In this document: piece by piece, positions 36,517 to 45,956 of the stretch | Layout: each line of letters begins with the position of its first letter | Numbering within the stretch: the stretch's first letter is position 1 | Assembly: GCF_900187995.1 (NCBI RefSeq) | Contig: NZ_FZNZ01000020.1 | Location: 1 to 64,000, forward strand | Source: Prevotella jejuni | GTDB lineage: Bacteria > Bacteroidota > Bacteroidia > Bacteroidales > Bacteroidaceae | Direction of reading: 5' to 3' | Length of the DNA stretch: 64,000 nucleotides | The notes under the pieces: generated by a model | What the model was told of the DNA's origin: nothing | Database searches by the model: none | What the model saw: only the letters and a program-made list of their open reading frames with translations | Translations under genes and position numbers: made by a program

Positions 36517-36726
36517 ATAAAAAAAGAGTATGTGAGAAGAAAAAGAATGAATTATTTGTGTTATTATTTATAAAAGGGTAAGCCTTTGTAAAGTCGGTTT
36601 TGCATTTATAGATATTTCTTGTTCTTCTTGATTTGGATGTTATGAAATTATTGATTAACTTAGCAGGCGGATAGGAGAGATTTTCTTTTCTTGTATTGTT
36701 TTATAACCTCTAACCCCATAAATATT

Positions 36727-38511
36727 ATGCAAACAATCAATGAACGCCTTGTTGCTCTTCGCAGATGGATGAAGGAGAATGCGCTTACTGCTTTTGTTTT
36801 CCCAAGTAGTGACCCCCATAATAGTGAATATGTGGCCGACCACTGGAAGACTCGTGAATGGATATCTGGTTTCACGGGCTCGGCTGGTACTGCCGTAGTA
36901 ACGTTGCATCACGCTGCCTTATGGACGGATTCTCGTTACTTTATTGCAGCTGCAAAGGAACTTGCGGGGAGTGAGTTCCTATTGATGAAAGAACGTGTAG
37001 AAGGTACTCCTTCTATTAGTGAGTGGTTAGCAAGTGAGCTGGCAGAATACGATAGTCCTGTTGTTGGAGTGGACGGAAGTGTCAATACTTTTGTTAGTGT
37101 TGCTGATTTGAAAGAGAGTTTGGCGACAAAAGGGAACATGCAGGTGCGTTGTGTTGATGATCCAATGGATGTGCTATGGCTTGACCGACCTGTCATTCCT
37201 AATAATAAGATCTGTCTTCATCCATTGAAGTATGCTGGTGAGACAACAGAAAGTAAACTGTCTCGAATACGTGAGTGTTTAGTTAAACAAGGTGCGGACG
37301 GACTGTTAGTTACGGCTTTAGACGAGATTGCTTGGGTGCTGAATTTGCGTGGAAACGATGTTCATTGTAATCCGGTCTTTGTCTCTTATCTATTAATAGC
37401 TCCTGATAAAGTTACCTTATATATATATAAGGATAAATTATCAGAAGAAGTGCAGGCCTATCTTTCTACAGAGCATGTAGATGTAGAGGAGTATGATGCG
37501 GTCGTGGAGGGATTGAAGAGATATGCTGGGAAAGCGCTTTTGATAGACGTTAGTTCTACTAACTACAACTTATCTACTGCGGTGGAGAGTGAAAAGTTAC
37601 ATGTAGGAACGTCTCCAATCCCGATGATGAAAGCTATAAAGAACGAGGTCGAACAGGACTGCTTCCGTGCGGCTATGTTGCGTGATGGTGTTGCAATGGT
37701 TAAGTTCTTAGCATGGATTAAGGCTGCTGTTGAGAAAGGCGGACAAACAGAGATGTCGCTTGACGAGCGTTTGACGGGTCTACGTGCAGAGCAACCTATG
37801 TTTCAGGGTATCTCCTTCGACACGATTGTCGGGTATGAAGAACATGGAGCAATCGTACATTACGAGGCAACACCAGAGACGGATATCCCAGTAAAGCCAC
37901 ATGGATTGGTACTCATTGATAGTGGTGCACAATATTTAGATGGTACGACAGACATAACGAGAACCATTGCCTTGGGCGAACTAACGGAGGAACAACGACG
38001 AGTCTATACCTTAGTATTGAAAGGACATATCCAACTTGATAGGCTTCATTTCCCTGCAGGAGCCTGTGGATCACAGTTGGATGCGATAGCTCGTGCACCG
38101 ATGTGGCGCGAAGGTTATAATTATCTGCATGGTACAGGACATGGGGTAGGGAGTTACCTCAATGTACATGAAGGTCCTCATCAAATTCGTATGGAGTGGC
38201 GACCAGCACCTATGCAAGCTGGCATGACGGTAACCAACGAACCAGGACTCTATCTTGAAGGGAAATTCGGTGTGCGCATAGAGAATACCTTACTCATTGT
38301 TCCTGCAGAGACAACCGCCTTTGGTGAGTTCCTCAAGTTTGAGACCCTTACACTTGCACCGATTGATACAACCCCGATAGTACTTGAGATGTTGAGTGTT
38401 GAGGAACGTGAGTGGCTGAACAACTATCATCGTCGTGTCTACGAGACTCTGTCGCCTTATCTTGATGAGGCTGAAAAAGCATGGCTGAAGGAAGCTACTC
38501 AAGCTATTTAA
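36727..38511 (+). CDS. Xaa-Pro aminopeptidase (aminopeptidase P, M24B)
   Basis: A 594-residue dinuclear-metal peptidase that removes N-terminal residues before proline. Two creatinase-like N-terminal domains (from NERLVALRRWM, with SSDPHNSEY and TDSRYFIAAAKEL) precede the pita-bread catalytic domain. Its metal ligands are in DSGAQYLDGTTDITRT, LHGTGHGVGSYLNVHEGP, TNEPGLY and RIENTLL. The long form (about 590) is the eukaryote-like cytosolic type. The ATG at 36727 is preferred to one 12 codons earlier because homology begins here. It diverges from mdh. Confidence 0.94.
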   Translation: MQTINERLVALRRWMKENALTAFVFPSSDPHNSEYVADHWKTREWISGFTGSAGTAVVTLHHAALWTDSRYFIAAAKELAGSEFLLMKERVEGTPSISEWLASELAEYDSPVVGVDGSVNTFVSVADLKESLATKGNMQVRCVDDPMDVLWLDRPVIPNNKICLHPLKYAGETTESKLSRIRECLVKQGADGLLVTALDEIAWVLNLRGNDVHCNPVFVSYLLIAPDKVTLYIYKDKLSEEVQAYLSTEHVDVEEYDAVVEGLKRYAGKALLIDVSSTNYNLSTAVESEKLHVGTSPIPMMKAIKNEVEQDCFRAAMLRDGVAMVKFLAWIKAAVEKGGQTEMSLDERLTGLRAEQPMFQGISFDTIVGYEEHGAIVHYEATPETDIPVKPHGLVLIDSGAQYLDGTTDITRTIALGELTEEQRRVYTLVLKGHIQLDRLHFPAGACGSQLDAIARAPMWREGYNYLHGTGHGVGSYLNVHEGPHQIRMEWRPAPMQAGMTVTNEPGLYLEGKFGVRIENTLLIVPAETTAFGEFLKFETLTLAPIDTTPIVLEMLSVEEREWLNNYHRRVYETLSPYLDEAEKAWLKEATQAI

Positions 38512-38914
38512 GTACAATAGTACGTAAAAAAACTTCTGTCCCAATACGAAGAAGGTAGGACTTATCAGACATTGTGAGGTATGTCTCAAACAGAACTTAT
38601 AGGTTGTGTATCTATTTCTCTGCAAGTGTTTAGATACTGTTGTGATACATGAAAGTGTCTCATGTGGTTCCTTCCTATGTAGCACAAGTTGATGAGATTT
38701 CGGTTCTCTCATGGTCTTGTCTTACTGAGCGACAGCTTGTAGTACACGTTGGGAACTCGTAGAAAGGGGAGTAGCCACCATTCTCCATAGTCCCTGCTTG
38801 GGTGACTATACATCTGTTTCGGCTGTGGGAACCTGTAAGCATGATATGTGCTATTACTGTTGTCGTCATCTCCATGCGAGTAACTCGATTATAGTTCTAT
38901 TCTTTGGAGGGTAA

Positions 38915-39181
38915 TGTAAAATTGCAAAAAAATCTTACAGCGTATTGAACTAAACACCCTCTAATCAAGGGTAAGATGTCTTCTATGTTAGAACTTGTAA
39001 TCTACAATAAATCAGCAGGTTATATGTAGCGTTGAAAAAGACGCCCTTCTTGCCCCAAGAAGGGCGTCTTCTTTAGGCAAGAGGGGCATGTTCTTGAATG
39101 TAGAAGGGGCCCCTCTCGAATCATCCCCAAGCCCTTCTCGAATGGAGAGGAAAAGGATGATAGAATTATCCCTACAAATTT
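38915..39181 (+). repeat. Dispersed GAAGACGCC repeat, copy 4 (longest)
   Basis: It shows AAAAAAATCTTACAGCGTAT and TGAACTAAACACCC at the start, ACTTGTAATCTACAATAAAT, a hairpin AAGACGCCCTTCTTG ... CAAGAAGGGCGTCTT (39039-39071), GGGGCATGTTCTTGAATG and TCTCGAATGGAGAGG. It matches copies 1, 3 and 5 block by block. The gap 38512-38914 holds no gene that I can support. Confidence 0.85.
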
Positions 39182-39263
39182 TACTCACGTGTATCGTATT
39201 TTATCTTCTATTATCAAGGTCCTTATAGGGCTGGTTCGGGGACTTTCTCTCAAAATAGAACAT

Positions 39264-39330
39264 ATTTTTGGTTCTCCCAAAATATGTAGTGATAAACTAA
39301 AAAGCTCATATAATAAGACGCACATTAGTC
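39264..39330 (+). repeat. Dispersed repeat with TGATAAACTAAAA, copy c
   Basis: ATTTTTGGTTCTCCCAAAAT, TAGTGATAAACTAAAA, AGCTCATATAATAAG match the first half of copies a and b near 29.5 and 30.0 kb. As there, it comes shortly after a GAAGACGCC element. Confidence 0.75.
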
Positions 39331-39438
39331 TTGTTACGATAAATTAGATAGTTGATTAAGACAGTAGATAATTAACATAAAGAAATGTTCTGTTTGACAT
39401 GTTTAGACGAGCTAACAAAGCAGAAAAATCCACAAACG

Positions 39439-39470
39439 TTTGGAGGTTAGGAGAATAAAGTGTAACTTTG
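39439..39470 (+). promoter_or_regulatory. Promoter of rpsU-xerC-hpf
   Basis: TTTG (39439-39442), 20 bases, TAACTTTG (39463-39470): a textbook Bacteroidota promoter 67 bases before rpsU. Confidence 0.85.
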
Positions 39471-39537
39471 CAGGCGCAAAAGTGGTGTCATGCCCTTTTG
39501 AATACGTTTAACTAATAAATAATTTAAAACAAAAAGC

Positions 39538-39729
39538 ATGATTATTGTACCAGTAAAGGACGGTGAGAACATCGAGCGCGCGCTCAAGAAGTTCAAGAGA
39601 AAGTTTGAGAAGACAGGTGTTGTTAAGGAGCTTCGTGCTCGTCAGCAGTTTGACAAGCCATCTGTTAAGAAGCGCCTGAAGATGGAACGTGCCGTTTACG
39701 TACAGCATCTTCGCGACGCAGAAGAGTAA
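39538..39729 (+). CDS. rpsU: 30S ribosomal protein S21
   Basis: A 63-residue, very basic small-subunit protein beginning MIIVPVKDGENIERALKKFK and continuing with KFEKTGVVKELRARQQF, the S21 signature. S21 neighbours the anti-Shine-Dalgarno end of 16S rRNA and in Bacteroidota takes part in hiding it, which fits the general lack of Shine-Dalgarno sequences here. It leads a three-gene unit with a recombinase and a hibernation factor. Confidence 0.97.
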   Translation: MIIVPVKDGENIERALKKFKRKFEKTGVVKELRARQQFDKPSVKKRLKMERAVYVQHLRDAEE

Positions 39730-39806
39730 AATCTTCTTTAAAAATTTGGTGGTCTGGATTAATTTCCGTAAATTCGTTGCCATATAAATGACTTGAGAAT
39801 GTGCTG

Positions 39807-40685
39807 ATGGTAGATAAGTTCTTAGATTACATAAAGTTCGAGAGAAATTATTCTCCACTGACGGTAATCAATTATCGTAAAGACTTGATAGAGTTTGAAC
39901 GGTTTTATAAAGAACTTGATCCGCTGCTCTCTTGGGAGTCTGTAGACTCTGATGTTGTCAGAAATTGGATGGAGTACATGATGGACAGAGGTAATTCTGC
40001 TTCGTCAGTCAATAGAAGGCTCAGTGCGTTGAGATCGTTCTATCGATTTGCACTTCGCCGTAAACTTATTGAGAAAGACCCAGTTCATGGTCTTCAAGGT
40101 CCTAAAAAACAAAAGCCGCTCCCTCAGTTCCTTAAGGAGTCGGAGATGGATAGACTGTTGGATCCAAAGATGTGGACAGATAGTTATAAGGATGTACTTG
40201 CACGTACAATCATTGTGACATTCTATGAGACAGGTGTACGTCTGTCAGAATTGATAGGTCTTGATGATAAGGATATTGATAATATCACTTGTGAAATCAA
40301 AGTAACAGGTAAGAGAAATAAGCAACGAATAATCCCCTTTGGAAAGGAACTCGCCGAGTTGTTTGCACAGTACCAACAGGTACGCAATACGACTGTAAAT
40401 GGTGATTCCGTAGCCTTCTTTCAAACAGAGAAGGGTAAAAGGATGACAGGTGAACAGGTGAGAGAGTTGGTTAAGAAAAACCTATCAAAGGTGTCAACGT
40501 TGAAAAAACGTTCACCACACGTTCTTCGCCATACATTTGCCACGGCAATGCTCAATCATGATGCAGGACTGGAAAGTGTAAAGAAACTGCTTGGACATGA
40601 GAGTCTGTCAACGACAGAGATTTATACTCATACAACCTTTGAGCAGTTGAAGAAAGTCTATAAAAATGCCCATCCAAGGGCTTAA
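39807..40685 (+). CDS. xerC: Tyrosine recombinase XerC/XerD
   Basis: A 292-residue site-specific recombinase of the kind that resolves chromosome dimers. The N-terminal SAM-like domain (DKFLDYIKFERNYSPLTVIN) precedes the catalytic domain with Arg in ETGVRLSELIGL, HVLRHTFATAML (His-x-x-Arg), LLGHESLSTTEIYTH with the nucleophilic Tyr. A GTG two codons upstream could also start it. XerC versus XerD cannot be settled from sequence alone; the rpsU-xer-hpf order usually marks the gene annotated xerC in this phylum. The 3' end is 22 bases before hpf. Confidence 0.92.
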   Translation: MVDKFLDYIKFERNYSPLTVINYRKDLIEFERFYKELDPLLSWESVDSDVVRNWMEYMMDRGNSASSVNRRLSALRSFYRFALRRKLIEKDPVHGLQGPKKQKPLPQFLKESEMDRLLDPKMWTDSYKDVLARTIIVTFYETGVRLSELIGLDDKDIDNITCEIKVTGKRNKQRIIPFGKELAELFAQYQQVRNTTVNGDSVAFFQTEKGKRMTGEQVRELVKKNLSKVSTLKKRSPHVLRHTFATAMLNHDAGLESVKKLLGHESLSTTEIYTHTTFEQLKKVYKNAHPRA

Positions 40686-40707
40686 CCTTTTAAAAACGGA
40701 GGTAACT

Positions 40708-41007
40708 ATGGAAATTAAGATCCAGTCGATTCATTTCGACACAACCGAGAAGTTACAGGCCTTTATCACCAAGAAGGCTGAGAAGTTAGAAAAGTCTTAC
40801 GAAGACATTCAGAAAGTAGAGGTGCAATTGAAGGTTGAGAAACCAGCAACAGCTTTAAATAAAACAACAAGTCTAACAGTAACAGTGCCAGGTAACACCT
40901 TGTTTGTTGAAAAGACTTGCGATACTTTTGAAGAAGGTATCGATAATTGTTTAGATGCGATGAAGGTTCAGCTCACCAAGTTTAAGGAAAAACAAAGAAA
41001 GCATTAA
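40708..41007 (+). CDS. hpf: Ribosome hibernation promoting factor (HPF/RaiA family)
   Basis: A 99-residue short-form HPF that binds the 30S decoding site and helps to inactivate ribosomes in stationary phase. It shows MEIKIQSIHFDTTEKLQAF, KKAEKLEKSYEDIQKVEVQL and the C-terminal FEEGIDNCLDAMKVQLTKFK of the family. A strong Shine-Dalgarno (GGAGGT, 40698-40703) fixes this ATG over one 14 codons earlier that overlaps xerC. Such a site is unusual in this phylum. Confidence 0.95.
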   Translation: MEIKIQSIHFDTTEKLQAFITKKAEKLEKSYEDIQKVEVQLKVEKPATALNKTTSLTVTVPGNTLFVEKTCDTFEEGIDNCLDAMKVQLTKFKEKQRKH

Positions 41008-41024
41008 AAAATCTCTCAAATATT

Positions 41025-41054
41025 TTGGAGATTAAAATAAAAGTCTTACCTTTG
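41025..41054 (+). promoter_or_regulatory. Promoter of the tRNA-tuf operon
   Basis: TTG (41025-41027), 19 bases, TACCTTTG (41047-41054). A perfect 10-bp inverted repeat TTTGCAGCCG / CGGCTGCAAA (41051-41060, 41080-41089) overlaps the -7 box and ends 5 bases before the first tRNA. Confidence 0.75.
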
Positions 41055-41094
41055 CAGCCGTTTTACGACAAGTAGCCTTCGGCTGCAAAGTAAT

Positions 41095-41168
41095 GCCTCT
41101 TTAGCTCAGTTGGCCAGAGCACGTGATTTGTAATCTCGGGGTCGTTGGTTCGAATCCGACAAGAGGCT
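41095..41168 (+). tRNA. tRNA-Thr (anticodon TGT)
   Basis: Acceptor arms GCCTCTT and AAGAGGC pair, the D arm has AGCTCAGTTGG, the anticodon loop TTTGTAA gives TGT, and the T arm is GTTGGTTCGAATCCGAC. No encoded CCA. First of four tandem tRNA genes upstream of tuf. Confidence 0.95.
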
Positions 41169-41195
41169 CTCCTTGAAAGGGGGATACATTTCTGA

Positions 41196-41277
41196 GGGTA
41201 GTTTCCAGAGTGGCCAAATGGGGCAGACTGTAAATCTGCTGCTTCTAGCTTCGGTGGTTCGAATCCATCACTACCCA
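41196..41277 (+). tRNA. tRNA-Tyr (anticodon GTA)
   Basis: Class II tRNA of 82 bases with acceptor GGGTAGT / ACTACCC, anticodon GTA in CTGTAAA, a long variable arm (CTGCTTCTAGCTTCGG) and T arm GGTTCGAATCC. Confidence 0.95.
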
Positions 41278-41295
41278 CATTGAGAAATGTAATTT

Positions 41296-41368
41296 GCGGA
41301 AATAGCTCAGTTGATAGAGCACTAGCCTTCCAAGCTGGGGGTCGCGGGTTTGAGCCCCGTTTTCCGCT
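41296..41368 (+). tRNA. tRNA-Gly (anticodon TCC)
   Basis: Acceptor GCGGAAA / TTTCCGC, D arm AGCTCAGTTGATAGAGC, anticodon loop CTTCCAA (TCC), T arm CGGGTTTGAGCCCCG. Confidence 0.95.
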
Positions 41369-41378
41369 CTAAGCTTTT

Positions 41379-41450
<72 letters not shown>

Positions 41451-41521
41451 CTGCTAATTGTTGTTAATTTAGTGTAACTAAAAGCACAGATTATTCATTT
41501 AATATTAAATAAGAAAAAGCT

Positions 41522-42718
41522 ATGGCTAAAGAAGAATTCGTGCGCACCAAACCGCATGTAAACATTGGTACTATCGGTCACGTTGACCACGGTAAGACCA
41601 CTCTTACTGCAGCAATCTCAAAGGTTCTTCACGAGAAGGGCTTCGGTACAGAAGATGTTAAGTCTTTCGATCAGATTGATAATGCTCCTGAGGAGAAAGA
41701 GCGTGGTATTACCATTAACTCTGCACATATTGAGTACGAAACAGCTAACCGTCACTACGCACACGTAGACTGTCCGGGTCACGCCGACTATGTTAAGAAC
41801 ATGGTAACTGGTGCTGCTCAGATGGATGGTGCTATCTTGGTTGTAGCTGCTACTGACGGTCCTATGCCTCAGACTCGTGAGCACGTATTGCTCGCTCGTC
41901 AGGTAAACGTACCTCGCTTGGTTGTATTCTTGAACAAGTGTGATATGGTTGACGATGAGGAGATGCTTGACCTCGTTGAGATGGAGGTTCGTGAGATCCT
42001 CGAGCAGTACGGTTATGAGGAGGATACTCCTATCATCCGTGGTTCTGCACTTGGTGCTCTTAATGGTGTTGAGAAGTGGGTTGACTCTGTAATGGAGCTC
42101 ATGAACACTGTTGATACTTGGATTGAAGAGCCAGAGCGTGAGATTGACAAGCCATTCTTGATGCCTGTTGAGGATGTATTCTCTATCACAGGTCGTGGTA
42201 CTGTTGCTACAGGTCGTATCGAAACTGGTATCTGTAAGGTAGGTGATGAGGTTCAGTTGCTCGGTCTCGGTGAGGACAAGAAGTCTGTTATCACTGGTGT
42301 TGAGATGTTCCGTAAGAACCTTCCAACTGGTCAGGCTGGTGACAACGTAGGTCTCCTCCTCCGTGGTATTGATAAGGCTGAGGTTAAGCGTGGTATGGTT
42401 GTCGTACACCCAGGAGCTATCACTCCTCACGATCATTTCAAGGCATCTATCTATGTATTGAAGAAGGAAGAGGGTGGTCGTCATACTCCATTCGGTAACA
42501 AGTATCGTCCACAGTTCTACCTCCGTACAATGGACTGTACAGGTGAAATCCACCTCCCAGAGGGCGTTGAAATGGTTATGCCAGGTGATAACGTAGAGAT
42601 TGAGGTTGTATTGATCTATAAGGTTGCTTTGAACGAGGGTCTTCGTTTCGCTATCCGTGAGGGTGGTCGTACAGTAGGTTCTGGTCAGATTACAGAGATT
42701 CTCCCAGACGTAAACTAA
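41522..42718 (+). CDS. tuf: Elongation factor Tu
   Basis: A 398-residue GTPase that delivers aminoacyl-tRNA to the ribosome. G motifs: GHVDHGKTT (G1), RGITI (G2), DCPGHAD (G3), NKCD (G4) and SAL (G5). The C-terminal domains carry [11 protein letters not shown] and [12 protein letters not shown]. It lies in the conserved tRNA-tuf-tRNA-secE-nusG arrangement. Confidence 0.99.
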   Translation: MAKEEFVRTKPHVNIGTIGHVDHGKTTLTAAISKVLHEKGFGTEDVKSFDQIDNAPEEKERGITINSAHIEYETANRHYAHVDCPGHADYVKNMVTGAAQMDGAILVVAATDGPMPQTREHVLLARQVNVPRLVVFLNKCDMVDDEEMLDLVEMEVREILEQYGYEEDTPIIRGSALGALNGVEKWVDSVMELMNTVDTWIEEPEREIDKPFLMPVEDVFSITGRGTVATGRIETGICKVGDEVQLLGLGEDKKSVITGVEMFRKNLPTGQAGDNVGLLLRGIDKAEVKRGMVVVHPGAITPHDHFKASIYVLKKEEGGRHTPFGNKYRPQFYLRTMDCTGEIHLPEGVEMVMPGDNVEIEVVLIYKVALNEGLRFAIREGGRTVGSGQITEILPDVN

Positions 42719-42744
42719 TCAGTAATCTTATATTACAAGATATA

Positions 42745-42772
42745 GTTCCCGGTTTTCTTGGGAATCGGGAAC
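42745..42772 (+). other. Hairpin between tuf and tRNA-Trp
   Basis: GTTCCCG and CGGGAAC (42745-42751, 42766-42772) form a stem with no T-run, 6 bases before the tRNA. It is more likely an RNA processing or stability structure than a terminator. Confidence 0.5.
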
Positions 42773-42778
42773 TAACTT

Positions 42779-42851
42779 ACGGGTTTAGCTCAGTTGGTAG
42801 AGCACTGGTCTCCAAAACCAGGTGTCGAGGGTTCGAGCCCTTCAACCCGTG
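42779..42851 (+). tRNA. tRNA-Trp (anticodon CCA)
   Basis: Acceptor ACGGGTT / AACCCGT, D arm AGCTCAGTTGGTAGAGC, anticodon loop CTCCAAA (CCA), T arm GAGGGTTCGAGCCCTTC. The position between tuf and secE is conserved in many bacteria. Confidence 0.97.
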
Positions 42852-42868
42852 CAAAAAGAATAGATTTT

Positions 42869-43060
42869 ATGTTTAATAAGATAGTTAATTATTGCAAGGC
42901 TTGCTACGACGAACTTGCGCATAAAACTACATGGCCATCACGCGCACAGCTTACACATAGTGCAATGGTAGTTATATCTGCTTCCGTTATCATTGCATTG
43001 GTAGTGTTTGCTATGGATTCAGTTTTCCAGCGTGTTATGGAATTTGTATACCCAAGATAA
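42869..43060 (+). CDS. secE: Preprotein translocase subunit SecE
   Basis: A 63-residue single-span subunit of the SecYEG channel. The amphipathic helix ends KTTWPSRAQL, the SecE hallmark, and the TM helix is about 33-55 (MVVISASVIIALVVFAMDSVF). The ATG at 42869 is chosen because the frame upstream runs through the tRNA. It is 11 bases before nusG. Confidence 0.95.
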   Translation: MFNKIVNYCKACYDELAHKTTWPSRAQLTHSAMVVISASVIIALVVFAMDSVFQRVMEFVYPR

Positions 43061-43071
43061 TTCATTAGGAA

Positions 43072-43620
43072 ATGGCAGAGACAGAAAAGAAATGGTATGT
43101 TCTTCGTGCTGTCAGTGGCAAAGAGGCAAAGGTAAAGGAATATATCGATGCTCAATTGCGTCTGAACGAAAAACTTGCTGAGCGTGTTTTTGAGGTTTTG
43201 TTACCTATGGAAAAACACGCTACTGTGCGTAAAGATGGGAAGCGTGTTGTAAAGGAGAAGTTAAGTCTCCCTGGTTATGTACTTGTTCAAGCTAACATGA
43301 CTGCTGATATCGCTTCTACGTTGCGTTTCATGCCTAATGTCTTAGGTTTTCTCGGAGGTATGTCTGACCCTTCACCAGTACGCCAGGCAGATATTAATCG
43401 TCTGTTGGGTAATGTGGAAGATACTGAACTTGAAGAAGTTCAGAATGTACCATACGTTGTTGGTGAAACTGTTCAGGTTACTGATGGTCCTTTCAGTGGT
43501 TTCCATGGTATAATCGAAGAGGTTAATGCTGAGAAACATAAACTGAAGGTGATGGTGATGATTTTTGGTCGTCAAAATCCATTGGAACTAAGTTTTATGC
43601 AAGTCGCAAAAGAGGAATAG
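43072..43620 (+). CDS. nusG: Transcription termination/antitermination factor NusG
   Basis: A 182-residue regulator that binds RNA polymerase. The NGN domain starts [18 protein letters not shown] and includes [11 protein letters not shown], and the KOW domain is [20 protein letters not shown] near residue 127. Standard size and position after secE. Confidence 0.98.
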   Translation: MAETEKKWYVLRAVSGKEAKVKEYIDAQLRLNEKLAERVFEVLLPMEKHATVRKDGKRVVKEKLSLPGYVLVQANMTADIASTLRFMPNVLGFLGGMSDPSPVRQADINRLLGNVEDTELEEVQNVPYVVGETVQVTDGPFSGFHGIIEEVNAEKHKLKVMVMIFGRQNPLELSFMQVAKEE

Positions 43621-43674
43621 TGTTGTTACGGATACTATTCAACTTATAGTTTAATTTTTAATATTAACAAAGAA

Positions 43675-44115
43675 ATGGCTAAAGAAGTAGCTGGATTAAT
43701 CAAATTACAGATTAAAGGTGGCGCTGCAAATCCTTCCCCTCCAGTAGGCCCAGCATTGGGTTCTAAGGGTATTAATATTATGGGATTCTGTAAGGAGTTC
43801 AACGCCCGTACCCAGGACAAGGCTGGTAAAGTTCTTCCAGTCGTTATTACCTACTACAACGATAAGTCTTTCAGCTTTATCATCAAGACTCCTCCTGCTG
43901 CAGTGCAACTGATGGAGGCTGCCAAGGTGAAGGGCGGATCTGGAGAGCCAAACCGCAGAAAGGTTGCATCCGTAACTTGGGAGCAGGTAAAGGCTATCGC
44001 AGAAGATAAGATGCCAGACCTCAACTGTTTCACAGTAGAGAGTGCAATGAAACTTATTGCTGGTACAGCTCGTAGTATGGGTATCACTGTAAAAGGGGAC
44101 TTCCCTGGTAAATAA
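43675..44115 (+). CDS. rplK: 50S ribosomal protein L11
   Basis: A 146-residue protein of the GTPase-associated centre. [20 protein letters not shown] at the N-terminus and the C-terminal rRNA-binding MGITVKGDF are diagnostic. It starts the rplKAJL block, 54 bases after nusG. Confidence 0.99.
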   Translation: MAKEVAGLIKLQIKGGAANPSPPVGPALGSKGINIMGFCKEFNARTQDKAGKVLPVVITYYNDKSFSFIIKTPPAAVQLMEAAKVKGGSGEPNRRKVASVTWEQVKAIAEDKMPDLNCFTVESAMKLIAGTARSMGITVKGDFPGK

Positions 44116-44136
44116 TTTTAAACTTCAAAAGTAAAA

Positions 44137-44829
44137 ATGAGTAAACTGACAAAAAATCAGAAATCAGTAGCTGAGAAGGTTGAAGCAGGGAAGGCATATT
44201 CATTGAATGAAGCAGCACAGTTGGTAAAGGATATTACTACTACTAAGTTTGATGCTTCTGTAGATGTTGATGTTCGCCTCGGTGTTGACCCACGTAAAGC
44301 TAACCAAATGGTTCGTGGCGTCGTGTCACTTCCAAATGGTACTGGTAAGGTCACACGTGTGCTCTGTCTCTGTACTCCTGATCAGGAAGCTGCCGCTAAG
44401 GAAGCTGGTGCTGATCATGTTGGTCTCGATGAATATATCGAAAAGATCAAGGGCGGATGGACTGATATTGATGTTATCATCACTATGCCATCATGCATGG
44501 GTAAGTTAGGTCCTTTGGGTCGTGTTCTCGGTCCTCGTGGATTGATGCCAAACCCAAAGAGTGGTACTGTAACTATGGATGTTGCTAAGGCAGTTAAGGA
44601 TGTTAAGCAGGGTAAGATTGACTTTAAGGTTGATAAGGCTGGTATTATTCATACTTCAATCGGTAAGGTTAGCATGACTGCTGAGCAGATTTATGGTAAC
44701 GCTAAGGAGTTTATCTCTACTGTTATCAAGTTGAAGCCTGCTGCTGCTAAAGGTACATATATCAAGAGTATCTTTATTTCTAGCACAATGAGTAAGGGTG
44801 TCAAGATTGATCCTAAATCAGTTGAATAA
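44137..44829 (+). CDS. rplA: 50S ribosomal protein L1
   Basis: A 230-residue protein of the L1 stalk. It shows [40 protein letters not shown] and [18 protein letters not shown]. In bacteria L1 represses its own operon by binding the mRNA leader; no such site was identified here. 21-base gap after rplK. Confidence 0.99.
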   Translation: MSKLTKNQKSVAEKVEAGKAYSLNEAAQLVKDITTTKFDASVDVDVRLGVDPRKANQMVRGVVSLPNGTGKVTRVLCLCTPDQEAAAKEAGADHVGLDEYIEKIKGGWTDIDVIITMPSCMGKLGPLGRVLGPRGLMPNPKSGTVTMDVAKAVKDVKQGKIDFKVDKAGIIHTSIGKVSMTAEQIYGNAKEFISTVIKLKPAAAKGTYIKSIFISSTMSKGVKIDPKSVE

Positions 44830-44847
44830 CTCTAAAAGTTTTGTACA

Positions 44848-45366
44848 ATGAAAAAAGAAGTAAAAGATACAATTATCGCTGAACTCGGTGAGAAGTTAAA
44901 GAACTATCCTCATTTCTATTTGGTTGATGTAACTGGATTGAATGCAGAGGCTACAAGTTCTCTTCGCCGCAAGTGTTTCAAGAGCGAAATCAATATGGTT
45001 GTTGTGAAGAATAATCTTCTTCATAAGGCTTTTGAAGCTTCAGATGTAGATTTTGAACCACTGTATAGTTCTTTGAAGGGTAATACTGCAGTTATGTTTA
45101 CACATACTGCTAACGTACCAGCAAAGTTGTTGAAGGAGTATAAGAAGGAAGGTATTCCTGCTCTTAAGGCTGCTTACGCAGAGGAGTCTCTGTTCGTTGG
45201 TGCTGAAAAACTCGAAGAACTTTCAGCTCTCAAGAGCAAGAACGAACTTATTGCAGATGTTGTGGCATTACTGCAGTCTCCTGCAAAGAACGTTGTTTCT
45301 GCTCTCCAGTCAGGTGCTGGCACCATCCATGGTGTGCTTAAGACTTTAGGCGAGCGTCCTGAGTAA
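44848..45366 (+). CDS. rplJ: 50S ribosomal protein L10
   Basis: A 172-residue stalk base protein. The rRNA-binding N-terminal domain (FYLVDVTGLNAEATSSLRRK, VVVKNNLLHKAF) precedes a C-terminal helix that binds L7/L12 dimers. Only 18 bases separate it from rplA, so the long rplJ leader seen in enterobacteria is absent. Confidence 0.98.
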   Translation: MKKEVKDTIIAELGEKLKNYPHFYLVDVTGLNAEATSSLRRKCFKSEINMVVVKNNLLHKAFEASDVDFEPLYSSLKGNTAVMFTHTANVPAKLLKEYKKEGIPALKAAYAEESLFVGAEKLEELSALKSKNELIADVVALLQSPAKNVVSALQSGAGTIHGVLKTLGERPE

Positions 45367-45429
45367 AAAATCTAATAAAGTCAAATAGATATATTATTTT
45401 TAGAACAAAAAATTAAAATTTAGAATAAA

Positions 45430-45807
45430 ATGGCAGACGTAAAAGCTATTGCAGAAGAGTTAGTAAATCTTACTGTTAAGGAAGTAAATGAGTTGGCAAC
45501 TGTCCTCAAGGACGAGTATGGTATTGAGCCTGCAGCTGCAGCTGTTGCTGTAGCTGGTCCTGCTGCAGCTGCTGCAGGTGGCGCAGCTGAAGAGAAGTCA
45601 GAGTTTGACGTAGTTCTCGTTGAAGCTGGTGCTAACAAGCTCAAGGTTGTTAAGGCAGTTAAGGAGGCTTGTGGTCTTGGTTTGAAGGAAGCTAAGGACC
45701 TCGTAGACGGTGCACCTTCTACTTTGAAGGAAGGCATGGCTAAGGCTGAGGCTGAGAACCTGAAGGCTGCTATTGAGGCTGAGGGTGCTAAGGTAGAGTT
45801 GAAGTAA
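45430..45807 (+). CDS. rplL: 50S ribosomal protein L7/L12
   Basis: A 125-residue stalk protein. An N-terminal dimerisation domain ([20 protein letters not shown]) is followed by an Ala/Gly hinge and the globular domain [35 protein letters not shown]. Standard composition and place before rpoB. Confidence 0.99.
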   Translation: MADVKAIAEELVNLTVKEVNELATVLKDEYGIEPAAAAVAVAGPAAAAAGGAAEEKSEFDVVLVEAGANKLKVVKAVKEACGLGLKEAKDLVDGAPSTLKEGMAKAEAENLKAAIEAEGAKVELK

Positions 45808-45835
45808 TTCTACTTCTCCTTACATAATATAATAT

Positions 45836-45873
45836 GGTTAGGATTTACCAAGTAGGTGAGTCCTAACCTTTTT
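45836..45873 (+). terminator. Attenuator-like hairpin between rplL and rpoB
   Basis: GGTTAGGATTTACC and GGTGAGTCCTAACC (45836-45849, 45855-45868) pair almost fully and run into TTTTT. A second weak hairpin with a T-run follows at about 45893-45914. Partial termination here would lower rpoBC relative to ribosomal proteins, as in other bacteria. Confidence 0.8.
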
Positions 45874-45956
45874 GTGTCTTTTGACATATATAAGGGTGCT
45901 ATCCCCTTTTTTAGTCCGCCGCTGGACTTTAAACATTTGAATATTTAATTTCAGTT

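Noticed and set aside
38290..38712. 140-codon minus-strand frame
   Set aside because: Most of it is the antisense of the aminopeptidase P gene.
41618..42553. 311-codon minus-strand frame
   Set aside because: It is the antisense of tuf, a common artefact of codon bias in highly expressed genes, as are the long antisense frames in rpoB and rpoC.
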